NCBI GenBank assembly: GCA_016195325.1
Contig: JACPZX010000105.1
Coordinates: 20,025-84,024 of the forward strand
DNA length: 64,000 nucleotides
From: Acidobacteriota bacterium
Lineage (GTDB): Bacteria > Acidobacteriota > Polarisedimenticolia > JACPZX01
Direction of reading: 5' to 3'
Positions within the stretch are counted from its first letter, which is position 1; each line of letters begins with the position of its first letter. Position numbers and translations under genes: made by a program. The notes beneath the pieces were generated by a model. The model had not been told where the DNA came from and made no database searches. It worked only from the letters and a program-made list of their open reading frames with translations. Below, piece by piece: positions 49,605-58,166 of this stretch.

Positions 49605-51803
49605 ATGGACGAAGCCAGCTCCGCGGAAGAGAGTCTCAGCGCCGCGGGAGAGATGGAGTGGGCACGGCTTCGCCGGCAACTCGATCTGGCCACCGGATTC
49701 TGGCTGGGCTTTGTTTTCTCGTCTTCTCCCCGTGAAGTCCGAGTCTTTGAGCGCCGATCCGAGCACTTTCTGAAGACTCGCGCGAAGAACTGCCGAGTGT
49801 TGCGACCTGGGTCACCAGAGGAACTCTCGACTCTGGCTTCGAGTTTGCTCGTTCCCGACTCGTCGGTCGGTGAATGCCTTTGGGTGGAAGCCATCCGCGC
49901 CGATTCCCCGCTTGCTGATGACAGTACTTCGACTCCTTGGACAACGGCGTGGGACGAGCTATTCCTCCGCCTGAACGAGCGGAGAGATGCGCTTCGCCGT
50001 CGCCGTTGGGGTGGTGTCATCCTCGCAGCGCCGCCGCACGTCAAGTCGCGCGCCCGCGATGCAGCTCCCGATCTCTGGTCGATTCGATCGCTCGTAGTCG
50101 AGTTGCCGCTCTCATCGGAGCGGTTCCGAGGTAGTGCGTTTCTTGGCCGCCCCCTGGACGCGGGAGACGTGACTCCGAGTCCTTCGGGCACCCCTTCGCC
50201 TGATATTGCATTCGCGCGGGACGAGGTGCATCGCCGCCGGCATTCAACTCCGCCCGATCCCCGAGGGTTGGCGCTGGCGCTCACACTCCTCGCGCAGCGT
50301 CTCATCGTCGAGGATTCGGCGCCACAGGCTGCCGACTCGGCACGAGAGGCTGTCGCGCTACTCGAAGACGGCTCGGGAAGGGCGTCTACTGAGTTGTCCG
50401 GGGCGCTCTGGGTTCTCAGTCGAGCGGAAGAGGCGATTGGAGACCCCGCCGCGGCGTTCGAGCACATCGATCGTGCCATTAAGATGGCGCGCGGTAGTCG
50501 TGATCCGCGGATCATCGGGTGGCTGCGTCATCGCGGTAGCTACGCGAGCGAGAGAGGGGATACCGAGTCTGCCCTCCGCTCGTACGAGGAGAGCGTCGTT
50601 CTCGCCCGCGAGCAGGTGGTGACCAACAACGCAGATTCGGACGCGCTTCTGAGCCTCTCGGTCAGTCTTGAGAAGCTCGGCGACGTACAACTGGACAATC
50701 GAGATCTCGTTGCCGCCACCGCCGCCTTCGGGGAGTCACTGGCCATCCGCCGGCGCCTTCTCCAGACCTACGGCGAGAACCCACAAACGCTTCGGGACGT
50801 CACCCTCAGCCTCGGGAAGCTCGGTGATGCGCGGCGGGTCAGCGGTGATCTCGCTGCCGCCACCGCTGCTTTCGAGGAGTCTCTCGCCATCCGCCAGCGC
50901 CTTCTCCGGACCTACGGTGAAAACCCACAAACGCTTCGGGACGTCAGCGTCAACCTCGGGAGACTCGGAGATGTGCGGCTGGACAAGGGTGACCTCGCTG
51001 CTGCCACCACCGCGTTCGAGGAGTCGCTCGACATTTGCCGGCGCCTTCTCCAGACGTACGGCGAGAACCCGCAAGCGCTTCGGGACCTCGCCATCGACGT
51101 TGGGAGGCTCGGAGACGTGCGGCTGGAAAAAGGTGATCTCGCTGCCGCCACCGCAGCCTTCGAGGAGTCGCTCGCCATTTGCCGGCGCCTTCACCAGACC
51201 TACGGCGAGAACCCGCAAACGCTTCGGGACGTCGCTGTCAGCCTGGGAAGGCTCGGCGACGTACGCGGGGCAAGCGATGACCTCGCTGCCGCCACGGCCG
51301 CGTTCGAGGAGTCGCTTGACATCGATCGACGACTTCTCCAGATCTACGGCGAGAACCCACAAACGCTTCGCGATGTCGCCTTCAGCCTCGAGAGGCTCGG
51401 CGACGTGCGGCGGGACAAGGGTGATCTCGCTGCCGCCACCGCCGCTTTCGAGGAGTCGCTTGGCATCGATCGACGCCTTCTGGAGACCTACGGCGAGAAT
51501 CCACAAACGCTGGGGGATGTCGCCGTCAGCCTTGAGAGGCTCGGCGATGTGCGGCGGGACAAAGGTGATCTCGCTGCCGCCACGGCCGCTTTCGAGGAGT
51601 CTCTCGTCATCCGCCGGCGCCTTCTCCGGTCCTACGGCGAGAACCCACTAACGCTCCGGGTCGTCGCGGTCAGCCTGCAAAAGCTCGGTGACACGCGTCG
51701 GGACAGCGGTGACCTTGTTGCCGCGACTGCGGCATTCGAGGAGTCGCATGACATCCGCCAGCGGCTTCTCCAGATCTACGGCGAAAATCCGCGAGCTGGT
51801 TAA
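49605..51803 (+). CDS. iSTAND-like protein with eight near-identical TPR units
   Basis: 732 residues. The N-terminal about 215 residues include AWDELFLRLNERRDALRRRR, GGVILAAPPHVKSRARDAAP and DLWSIRSLVVEL. This is the pattern I associate with inactive-STAND P-loop domains: alpha/beta order but no GxxxxGK[ST]. A helical linker with ordinary TPRs (about 225-345) follows, then eight units of 48 residues, each containing GDLAAATAAFEESL, RRLLQTYGENPQTLRDV and a KLGDVR turn. The last unit stops at YGENPRAG, and codons after the TAA still encode 20 helix-like residues. Probable sensor/scaffold for the upstream ATPase. Lower GC and homogenised repeats suggest transfer and recent repeat turnover. Confidence 0.72.
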   Translation: MDEASSAEESLSAAGEMEWARLRRQLDLATGFWLGFVFSSSPREVRVFERRSEHFLKTRAKNCRVLRPGSPEELSTLASSLLVPDSSVGECLWVEAIRADSPLADDSTSTPWTTAWDELFLRLNERRDALRRRRWGGVILAAPPHVKSRARDAAPDLWSIRSLVVELPLSSERFRGSAFLGRPLDAGDVTPSPSGTPSPDIAFARDEVHRRRHSTPPDPRGLALALTLLAQRLIVEDSAPQAADSAREAVALLEDGSGRASTELSGALWVLSRAEEAIGDPAAAFEHIDRAIKMARGSRDPRIIGWLRHRGSYASERGDTESALRSYEESVVLAREQVVTNNADSDALLSLSVSLEKLGDVQLDNRDLVAATAAFGESLAIRRRLLQTYGENPQTLRDVTLSLGKLGDARRVSGDLAAATAAFEESLAIRQRLLRTYGENPQTLRDVSVNLGRLGDVRLDKGDLAAATTAFEESLDICRRLLQTYGENPQALRDLAIDVGRLGDVRLEKGDLAAATAAFEESLAICRRLHQTYGENPQTLRDVAVSLGRLGDVRGASDDLAAATAAFEESLDIDRRLLQIYGENPQTLRDVAFSLERLGDVRRDKGDLAAATAAFEESLGIDRRLLETYGENPQTLGDVAVSLERLGDVRRDKGDLAAATAAFEESLVIRRRLLRSYGENPLTLRVVAVSLQKLGDTRRDSGDLVAATAAFEESHDIRQRLLQIYGENPRAG
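50650..51799 (+). repeat. Eight in-frame 144-bp tandem repeats (TPR coding)
   Basis: The element ACGCTTCGGGACGTC recurs at 144-bp spacing (for example about 50787 and 50931), and GTGATCTCGCTGCCGCCACC appears in most units. Differences between copies are mainly single substitutions, with no length change, so the frame is kept throughout. The last copy is truncated at the gene stop. Confidence 0.85.
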
Positions 51804-51903
51804 GACGTCTCCGAAGCTCGGGAGCGACTGCGGGCACTCAAACAGATCTCGAGAAACATTGGTTGATTCTCGGAACTCGCTGCTGGCATCGGCGCAGTCT
51901 CTT

Positions 51904-52911
51904 CTACCTCCCGGAAATCGAAAGCACCGCGGTCCCCTCGACCCTTCCGTCGCGCGCGTCCGTCAGCGCCTCCACGGCCTTTTCGAGGGGGTAGAGGCGG
52001 GTCTGAGGCCGGATCGGGATGCCGGCCGCCTCGCGGAGCAGCTCCTCGCCATCGGCGCGCGTGTTCGCCGTCACGCTCGTGAGCCGCTTCTCGCGGAAGA
52101 TGTGAGGCCCGTACTCCATCGCCGGAATCGTCGAGACGTGGATGCCGGCGAGCGCCAGCGTCCCGCCCGCGCGGAGCGACCGCAGCGCGTGAGGGACGAT
52201 CTCCCCTGCTGGCGCGAAGAGGATCGCGCCGTCGAGCGCCGCGGGCGCCGGATCGAACGTCTCCCCCACCCACGCGGCGCCCAGCCGGCGCGCGAGCCGC
52301 CGGTGCGCCTCCTCGCGGGTGAAGACGAAGACCTCGCACCCGCGGTGGCGCGCGATCTGGATCGTGACGTGCGCGGAGGAGCCGAAGCCGAAGATCCCGA
52401 GGCGGCCGCCGGGGGGAACCTCGCTCCGGCGGAGAGCGCGGTATCCGATGATCCCCGCGCAGAGGAGCGGCGCGGCCTGCTCGTCCGTGAAGACCTCGGG
52501 GATCCGGTAGGCGAACGCCTCCGGCACGAGAGCCCACCCGGCGTACCCCCCGTCGGCGTGATACCCGGTGAAGCGGGCGGCCGGGCAGAGATTCTCGTCG
52601 CCGCGGAGGCACTCGGCGCACGATCCGCACGTTCCCCGAAGCCACGCGATCCCGACCCGCTCGCCCACGCGGAGGCGCGAGCACGAACGGCCGAGGAGAT
52701 CCACCACACCCACGGCCTGGTGGCCGGGGACGATGGGCATCGTCGCCGCCGGGAGATCCCCTTCGATGATGTGGAGGTCGGTCCGGCAGGTGGCGCAGAC
52801 CGAGACGCGGATGCGCGCCTCGCCGGGACCCGGCTCGGGCGCCGCGAACTCCTCCAGCAGGAGGCGGCCGGCGGCGAGCGGCCCGATCTCGCGGAGTCGC
52901 ATCCCTTTCAT
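51904..52911 (-). CDS. Zinc-dependent alcohol dehydrogenase family protein
   Basis: 335 residues (a second in-frame ATG is codon 4). Medium-chain dehydrogenase with the catalytic zinc site in VCATCRTDLHIIEGDLP and PGHQAVGVV, and the structural zinc cysteines in CGSCAECLRGDENLC. The Rossmann motif GIFGFGSSAHVTIQIA replaces the usual GxGxxG with GFGSSA. FTGYHADGGYAGWA is typical of bacterial AdhP-like/ARD1 enzymes. NAD(H)-dependent alcohol or aldehyde turnover is inferred. It separates the accessory ATPase/TPR cassette from the tRNA gene and is transcribed away from that tRNA. Confidence 0.9.
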   Translation of the reverse strand: MKGMRLREIGPLAAGRLLLEEFAAPEPGPGEARIRVSVCATCRTDLHIIEGDLPAATMPIVPGHQAVGVVDLLGRSCSRLRVGERVGIAWLRGTCGSCAECLRGDENLCPAARFTGYHADGGYAGWALVPEAFAYRIPEVFTDEQAAPLLCAGIIGYRALRRSEVPPGGRLGIFGFGSSAHVTIQIARHRGCEVFVFTREEAHRRLARRLGAAWVGETFDPAPAALDGAILFAPAGEIVPHALRSLRAGGTLALAGIHVSTIPAMEYGPHIFREKRLTSVTANTRADGEELLREAAGIPIRPQTRLYPLEKAVEALTDARDGRVEGTAVLSISGR

Positions 52912-52932
52912 GAAGTGCTCTCGAGGGCGGCT

Positions 52933-53009
52933 TGGTGGGCCCAGCAGGACTCGAACCTGCGACCTTGAGATTATGAGTCTCCCGCTCTAACCCGCTGAGC
53001 TATGGGCCC
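52933..53009 (-). tRNA. tRNA with CAU anticodon (tRNA-Met, or tRNA-Ile2 if lysidine-modified)
   Basis: Minus-strand cloverleaf of 77 nt including an encoded CCA. The acceptor GGGCCCA/TGGGCCC pairs over 7 bp, the D arm is GCTCAGCGGGTTAGAGC, the anticodon loop is CTCATAA with CAT, and the T arm is CGCAGGTTCGAGTCCTGCG-like. It is not an initiator by its paired 1-72 position (G:C). The T-arm context GGTCGC is seen in elongator Met and in Ile2(CAU), so the amino acid is not decided by sequence alone. Confidence 0.93.
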
Positions 53010-53221
53010 CCAACGGCTCGCACACGGGAATCCTACCACCCTCGCGCCCGCCGGGGCGCGCAGCCCCCCGGAGTTCAACCGTTTCCCCCGATCATTAAGG
53101 GGGGCTGTCATCTTGAGTGGCTCATGGGGTAACATGGGGCGACTCGCCGGAATAGGTGAGGCCGGAAAGTCCATCCGACTCCCACCGTAAGTATGCGCTC
53201 CGGCCGGGGAGGAGGTACGCG

Positions 53222-53584
53222 GTGAGGATTTACGTCGGCAATTTGTCGTACGAAATGACCGATGACGATCTCAGGGGGATGTTCGAGCCCTACGGTGAGG
53301 TCTCTTCGGCGAACGTGATCACCGACAAGTTCACGGGGAGCAGCAAGGGGTTCGGGTTCGTCGAGATGCCCGCGCGCGAAGCGGGTCAGAAGGCGATCTC
53401 GGAGCTCCGTGGCCGTGAGGTTCGCGGCCGTGCTCTGAACGTGGACGAGGCCAAGCCTCAGGGCATGGCCGGCGGTGGTGGCGGTGGTGGTGGACGTCCC
53501 GGCGGTGGCGGCGGACGCCCCGGCGGCGGCGGTGGTCGTGGACCTCGCGGCGGCGGCTTCGGCGGCCCTCGCGGCGGCTACTGA
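53222..53584 (+). CDS. Glycine-rich RRM RNA-binding protein
   Basis: 120 residues from a GTG preceded by GGAGGAGGT, which fixes the start. One RRM (residues 1-80) with RNP2 IYVGNL and RNP1 KGFGFVEM, both aromatic stacking positions kept, followed by an Arg/Gly-rich tail of about 35 residues (GGRPGGGGGRPGG ending GGPRGGY). Such small bacterial RRM proteins resemble cold-inducible cyanobacterial Rbp proteins and eukaryotic GRPs, acting as RNA chaperones. The 212-base leader between the tRNA and this gene contains no other gene that I can see. It converges on glgB. Confidence 0.92.
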   Translation: MRIYVGNLSYEMTDDDLRGMFEPYGEVSSANVITDKFTGSSKGFGFVEMPAREAGQKAISELRGREVRGRALNVDEAKPQGMAGGGGGGGGRPGGGGGRPGGGGGRGPRGGGFGGPRGGY

Positions 53585-53628
53585 GCGCCGACAAAAAACA
53601 GGCAACTCGCTGAAATCGAGTCGATGAA

Positions 53629-55857
53629 CTAGGCCCGCTCCCGCTTCAGGTAGACGGTTGCCAGAGGCGGGAGTGTCAGCGCCAACGAATACGGCCGGCC
53701 CTGGTGCGGGATTTCGTCCGACTCGACGCCCCCCAGGTTCCCAACATTCCCCCCGCCATACGACTGCCCGTCGCTGTTGAGGAGCTCCTGGTAGTGTCCG
53801 GCCGCGGGCACGCCGAGGCGATACCCGTGGCGGGGGACCGGCGAGAAGTTGGTGACGACCAGAACCGAATCCGCGGGATCGCGCCCCTTCCTGAGGAACG
53901 AGACGACGTTGGCGTCGGCATCGCGGAAGTCGATCCACTCGAACCCTTCCCACCCGAAATCGATCTGGTGCAGCGACGGCTCCGCCGCGTAGAGGTGCAG
54001 GAGATCGCGCACCCACCTCTGGAGCCCGCGGTGGGCGTCGAGCCCCAGCAGATGCCAGTCGAGGCTCACGTCGTGGTTCCACTCCGCCCACTGGCCGAAC
54101 TCCCCTCCCATGAAGAGGAGCTTCTTGCCCGGGTGCCCGACCATGAATCCGTAGAACGCTCGGAGGTTCGCGAACTTCTGCCAGTCGTCCCCCGGCATCT
54201 TCGAGATCATCGAGCCCTTCATGTGGACGACCTCGTCGTGCGACAGCGGCAGCATGAAGTTCTCGGTGAAGGCGTACAGGAGCGAGAAGGTGATCTTCTC
54301 CTGGTGGTATCGACGGTGGATGGGATCCTTCTCGATGTAGTCGAGCATGTCGTGCATCCAGCCCATGTTCCACTTCAGATCGAACCCCAAACCCCCCATG
54401 TAGGTCGGGCGCGAGACCATGGGCCACGCCGTCGACTCCTCGGCGATCGTCAGCACGTCGGGGTGGGCCTGGTGAACGATCTCGTTGAACTTCTTGATGA
54501 ACTCGACCGCCTCGAGGTTCTCGCGACCACCGAAACGATTCGGGATCCACTCCCCCTCCTCGCGCGAGTAGTCGAGGTAGAGCATCGAGGCGACGGCATC
54601 CACGCGCAGGCCGTCGATGTGGTACTTCTCGAGCCAGAAGAGCGCGCTCGCGAGGAGAAAGTTCCGGACCTCGTTCCTCCCGAAGTTGAAGATGCGCGTG
54701 TTCCAGTCCTTGTGGACTCCCAGGCGCGGATCCTCGTGCTCGAAGAGGTGCGTCCCGTCGAAGTACGCCAGCGCGTGGCCGTCGTCCGGAAAATGTGCGG
54801 GGACCCAGTCGAGGATCACGCCCAACCCCGCGCGATGGCAGGCGTCGACGAAGCGCATGAAGTCGTGCGGCGTTCCGAACCGGCTCGTCGGCGCGAAGTA
54901 CCCCGTGGGCTGATACCCCCACGAGCCGTCGAACGGATGCTCCGTGACCGGCAGGAGCTCGATGTGCGTGAACCCCATCGCCTTCGCGTAAGGGACGAGG
55001 GTGTCGGCCATCTCGCGATACGTCTGCCAGCGGCCGGCCTCGTCCGGCACGCGCCGCCACGATCCGAGATGGACTTCGTACACCGCCATCGGCGCGTCCA
55101 GGGCGTTGTGCCTGCGGCGCTCCGCCATCCACTCGGCGTCCGCCCAGGCGTACCCGTCGAGGTCGCGCGTGACCGACGCCGTGTCGGGGCGCAGCGTCAT
55201 CGCGCGGCCGTACGGATCGGCGCGATCCGATCGGTAGCCGTGGTGGCGTGAGGCGACCTCGTACTTGTACAGCGCCCCGTCGCGGACGCCCGGGACGAAG
55301 AGCTCCCAGACCCCGCTGCTGCCGCGCGGCCGCATCGGAAATCGCCGGCGATCCCAGAAGTTGAAGTCCCCGACGATGCTGACGTGCGCCGCGTTGGGAG
55401 CCCAGACCGCGAAGTGGTAGCCGGCGACGTCCGAGAGCGTCATCGGGCGGGCCCCGAGTCTCTCGTAGATACGCTGGTGCGTCCCCTCCGAGAACAGGTG
55501 CAGGTCGAAGTCGGTCAGGACGGGGGGGAAGGCGTACGCGTCGTGAATCTCCTCGAGGGCGCCGTCGGCCCACGTGACCTTGAGCCGGTACGCGCCGGGC
55601 TCCGCGTCGAGGGAGCCCTCGAAGAAGCCGGCGGGATGGATCTTCTCCATCGGCAGGGGGCGCGCGGCGCCCGCGACGAGCACCCCGGCCGCGTGGGCGC
55701 CCGGGAGAAACGCACGGACGGACCAGCCGCGCTTGGCGCCGTCGCCCGCGGGATGCGGCCCGAGGACGGCGAAGGGATCGCCATGACGGCCGGCGCAGAT
55801 CGCCTCGACCGCGTCGCGATCGACGCGGGCCTTCGACGATCCGCGCTGCGCCGCCAC
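53629..55857 (-). CDS. glgB: 1,4-alpha-glucan branching enzyme
   Basis: 742 residues, the normal length for the two-domain N-terminal form. Residues about 20-110 form the first N-domain and 125-225 the CBM48 domain ([20 protein letters not shown]). The GH13 barrel shows [10 protein letters not shown]-type region I ([11 protein letters not shown]), [15 protein letters not shown] (nucleophile Asp), TIAEESTAW (acid Glu) and [15 protein letters not shown] (third Asp). It makes alpha-1,6 branches in glycogen. No other glycogen gene is adjacent. It begins one base before the parvulin gene ends. Confidence 0.96.
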   Translation of the reverse strand: MAAQRGSSKARVDRDAVEAICAGRHGDPFAVLGPHPAGDGAKRGWSVRAFLPGAHAAGVLVAGAARPLPMEKIHPAGFFEGSLDAEPGAYRLKVTWADGALEEIHDAYAFPPVLTDFDLHLFSEGTHQRIYERLGARPMTLSDVAGYHFAVWAPNAAHVSIVGDFNFWDRRRFPMRPRGSSGVWELFVPGVRDGALYKYEVASRHHGYRSDRADPYGRAMTLRPDTASVTRDLDGYAWADAEWMAERRRHNALDAPMAVYEVHLGSWRRVPDEAGRWQTYREMADTLVPYAKAMGFTHIELLPVTEHPFDGSWGYQPTGYFAPTSRFGTPHDFMRFVDACHRAGLGVILDWVPAHFPDDGHALAYFDGTHLFEHEDPRLGVHKDWNTRIFNFGRNEVRNFLLASALFWLEKYHIDGLRVDAVASMLYLDYSREEGEWIPNRFGGRENLEAVEFIKKFNEIVHQAHPDVLTIAEESTAWPMVSRPTYMGGLGFDLKWNMGWMHDMLDYIEKDPIHRRYHQEKITFSLLYAFTENFMLPLSHDEVVHMKGSMISKMPGDDWQKFANLRAFYGFMVGHPGKKLLFMGGEFGQWAEWNHDVSLDWHLLGLDAHRGLQRWVRDLLHLYAAEPSLHQIDFGWEGFEWIDFRDADANVVSFLRKGRDPADSVLVVTNFSPVPRHGYRLGVPAAGHYQELLNSDGQSYGGGNVGNLGGVESDEIPHQGRPYSLALTLPPLATVYLKRERA

Positions 55858-55858
55858 C

Positions 55859-56341
55859 CTACTTGAGTCGCTTGACGATGTGATATCCGTAGGGGCTGTT
55901 CTTCTGGTCGTAGTCCGCGATGCCGATGTCGCCGACCTTCAGCGGGAAGCCGGTGTTGCCGAAGGCGGGGACCATCCTCCCGCGGGGAAACTCCCCGGGG
56001 TTGTTGGCGACGCCGTTGTTCGACATGGAGTAGATGCCCGGCGGCATGTCGTTCGTGTACTCCTTGACCAGCGCGTCGAAATCCTCGCCCTTCCGGGCGC
56101 GCTCGAGAAGCTGATACGCCAGAGTCTTCGCGTCCTCGAGCGATCTCGTGATGTTCTTTCCGGGGACCGATCCCTTGAAGCCGATCAGGATGTGCTGCAC
56201 CTGGATGTGATCCGGCTCGGCCGCCTTCGCGGGCTCGGCGGGCTTGGCCGCCTCGGCGGGCTTGGTCTGCTCGGGCGGCGCGGCCGCCGGTGCGGCGACG
56301 CTCCCGGCCGCGACAAAAGCGAGAATGAGTGCGGTCTTCAA
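55859..56341 (-). CDS. Exported parvulin-type peptidyl-prolyl isomerase
   Basis: 160 residues. A signal peptide ([20 protein letters not shown]) is followed by an Ala/Pro/Lys/Glu-rich linker (about 22-45) and a PpiC/rotamase domain: [33 protein letters not shown], and the C-terminal [10 protein letters not shown] and [12 protein letters not shown]. Assists folding of exported proteins. It is only the catalytic domain, shorter than SurA or PpiD. It is nearly contiguous with glgB on the same strand. Confidence 0.9.
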   Translation of the reverse strand: MKTALILAFVAAGSVAAPAAAPPEQTKPAEAAKPAEPAKAAEPDHIQVQHILIGFKGSVPGKNITRSLEDAKTLAYQLLERARKGEDFDALVKEYTNDMPPGIYSMSNNGVANNPGEFPRGRMVPAFGNTGFPLKVGDIGIADYDQKNSPYGYHIVKRLK

Positions 56342-56399
56342 GCGATTCCTCCCCGGGACGATCGTCCCGACACGAAAGATCGAAGGCGCGAGGTCAGGG

Positions 56400-57152
56400 C
56401 TACTTCTTCGTTTCCTTCTGCATGGCCTTCATCTTCTGCATGAGGCCGGCGGTCCACTTCTCGTACTGCTCGTTGTTCACCTCGAAGGTGCCGTACATGT
56501 AGTTGGAGCCCGTGTAGTCGTAGTTCGCGCCCGCGTCGGTGTACTTCAGCTCGGCGGTGGCCCCCTGCTCGTAGGTCTTGTGGATCGGATCGGCGCCCGG
56601 AGGGTTGGTGATCTTCGTGCTGCCGCCGAGGCCTCCCTCGATCAGGTGCCCGGTGAAGGTGCCGTACTGCCCGAGCGTGACCTTGTGCTCCTTCCCCTTG
56701 ATCTCGCGCGCGATCGGAACAACTCGAATCTCGGTCTTCTTCGACGCCTCGGCCGGAAGGGTGTGCGCCGCGATGTCGCGAAGGGCGGCCTGCTGCTCCT
56801 TGCTCCCCTTCTCGTCGATGTAGAGGTAGGCGAACTTCCAGTTCCCCATCGAGTCCATCATCGACTCATTGTCCGGGCTCTCGCCCATGAACCCGTACGC
56901 GAGTCCGTCAAGCTGGGTGGCACCGTACGTCCCCTTCTGGATGAAGACGAACTCGCCACCGCCGCACGACATGCGCGTGGGCTTCGAGCCGAACCAGCAG
57001 GGACAGGCGGCGTTGCACGAGCAGGCTTCCTCGAGCTGCCCCGTGATCTTCCAGGGGGTCTTCGCCTCGGCCTTCGGCGCCTCGGCCGCAAGGGTGGCTG
57101 CCGTGACGAGTAGAAGGACACCCAGTGCTGCGATGAGCGGACGACGTGCCAT
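56400..57152 (-). CDS. DUF1326 exported Cys-rich protein
   Basis: 250 residues from ATG 57152 (AGGAGG seven bases upstream). A signal peptide (PLIAALGVLLLVTAATLAAE) is followed by PWKITGQLEEACSCNAACPC, the Cys cluster that defines DUF1326, with a further Cys in RMSCGGGEF. The remainder is strand-rich (about 80-235) and ends Lys-rich. In the family the clustered cysteines are suspected to bind metal or a thiol partner, but the function is unknown. It precedes the parvulin gene by 58 bases on the same strand. Confidence 0.87.
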   Translation of the reverse strand: MARRPLIAALGVLLLVTAATLAAEAPKAEAKTPWKITGQLEEACSCNAACPCWFGSKPTRMSCGGGEFVFIQKGTYGATQLDGLAYGFMGESPDNESMMDSMGNWKFAYLYIDEKGSKEQQAALRDIAAHTLPAEASKKTEIRVVPIAREIKGKEHKVTLGQYGTFTGHLIEGGLGGSTKITNPPGADPIHKTYEQGATAELKYTDAGANYDYTGSNYMYGTFEVNNEQYEKWTAGLMQKMKAMQKETKK

Positions 57153-57301
57153 CTTTCGTTCCTCCTCGACCGTTCGTTTCGACGCGGAATACCGCCGACC
57201 GTGGACTGGCGCCGATTCTATCGGGGGGCCCGCTCCGGAATCAACCGATCTCCCCCGCCGGGGCTTGACCCGACGGGCCCGCTCGTGTGTCAGATCGAGG
57301 C

Positions 57302-58129
57302 ATGCATTCCCGACGAATTCCCGCGGGCCGCCCGCCCGCACCCCCCCGGCCACCGGGATTCCGGGTTGCGCGGGCGCTCCTCATCGCGCTCCTCGCGGCG
57401 CCCGCCTCGGTCGTCCACGTGGCGGCCCTGGACGCCCAGGTCCCCCCGGCCGCGCCGGAGCCCCCGGGCGTCGCGGCTCCCCCGACGGTCCTCGAGGGGA
57501 CTCCGCCGGGAGGGTTTCCCTACCGGCTGACGATGCCGGCCGGCTCAACGGAAGGGCGGCCCAGCCGTCTGGTGATCTGGCTCCACCCTACCGGCGGCTC
57601 CTGGAACCAGGAGGTCGAGAAGCTCGCCCCCATCTTTCTGAAGCACCACCTCTCCCTCCTCGTCATCACGGAGAAATCGTTCGCGGGGTGGACGGACGAA
57701 GAGGCGCGCCGGCTCTTCGGCCGCACGATCCCGGAGGTCGCCGGAGTCTCCGGGATCGACGCCCGCCGACCGTTCCTCATGGGGTTCAGCGGCGGCGGGC
57801 AGCTCGCCATCGCGCTCTGGCACAGCCGTCCCGGGAACTACGGCGGAGTGATCCTCGACGCGGCGTACCCGATCGTGAGCGATCAGGGGAAGCAGGAGCT
57901 CATGGAGGTGCCGCCCGGTGACGCGACGCGCGGCGTTCCCGTCTTCGTCCTCGTCGGCGAGAAGGACTCGGTCACGGCCACCTGGAAGAAAGTCGAGGGA
58001 AAATGGCGCCGGGCGGGGGTCCCGCTGACGGTCCGGTACATCCCCGGGAAAGGGCACCAGTGGCTCTTCGGGCCGGACGAGGTCGCGGCCCTCGACGCGT
58101 GGCTCGGCTCGCTCCCCGCCTCGAGCTGA
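57302..58129 (+). CDS. Exported alpha/beta-hydrolase (PHB-depolymerase/esterase-like)
   Basis: 275 residues from ATG 57302 (GAGG just upstream; an in-frame GTG at 57287 is possible). A signal anchor lies at FRVARALLIALLAAPASVVH. The hydrolase fold shows LVIWLHPTGGSWNQE (oxyanion region), FLMGFSGGGQLAIALW (nucleophile Ser in GFSGG), VLVGEKDSVTATW (Asp) and GKGHQWLFGPDE (His). Substrate unknown. It converges on arsS, with a small dyad, GGTCG-TCGTT-CGACC, in the 37-base gap. Confidence 0.86.
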   Translation: MHSRRIPAGRPPAPPRPPGFRVARALLIALLAAPASVVHVAALDAQVPPAAPEPPGVAAPPTVLEGTPPGGFPYRLTMPAGSTEGRPSRLVIWLHPTGGSWNQEVEKLAPIFLKHHLSLLVITEKSFAGWTDEEARRLFGRTIPEVAGVSGIDARRPFLMGFSGGGQLAIALWHSRPGNYGGVILDAAYPIVSDQGKQELMEVPPGDATRGVPVFVLVGEKDSVTATWKKVEGKWRRAGVPLTVRYIPGKGHQWLFGPDEVAALDAWLGSLPASS

Positions 58130-58166
58130 TCCCTCGGACGCCGTCAGGTCGTCGTTCGACCGCCCG

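Noticed and set aside
50650-51799. CRISPR array
   Set aside because: Repeats are 144 bp, contiguous, in frame and protein coding; there are no unique spacers of constant size between short repeats.
52933-53009. tRNA as attachment site for an island containing the ATPase/TPR cassette
   Set aside because: No integrase and no direct repeat of the tRNA 3' end is visible, and a dehydrogenase gene lies between them.
53467-53580. GGC/GGT-rich stretch as a regulatory repeat
   Set aside because: It simply encodes the Gly-rich tail of the RRM protein.
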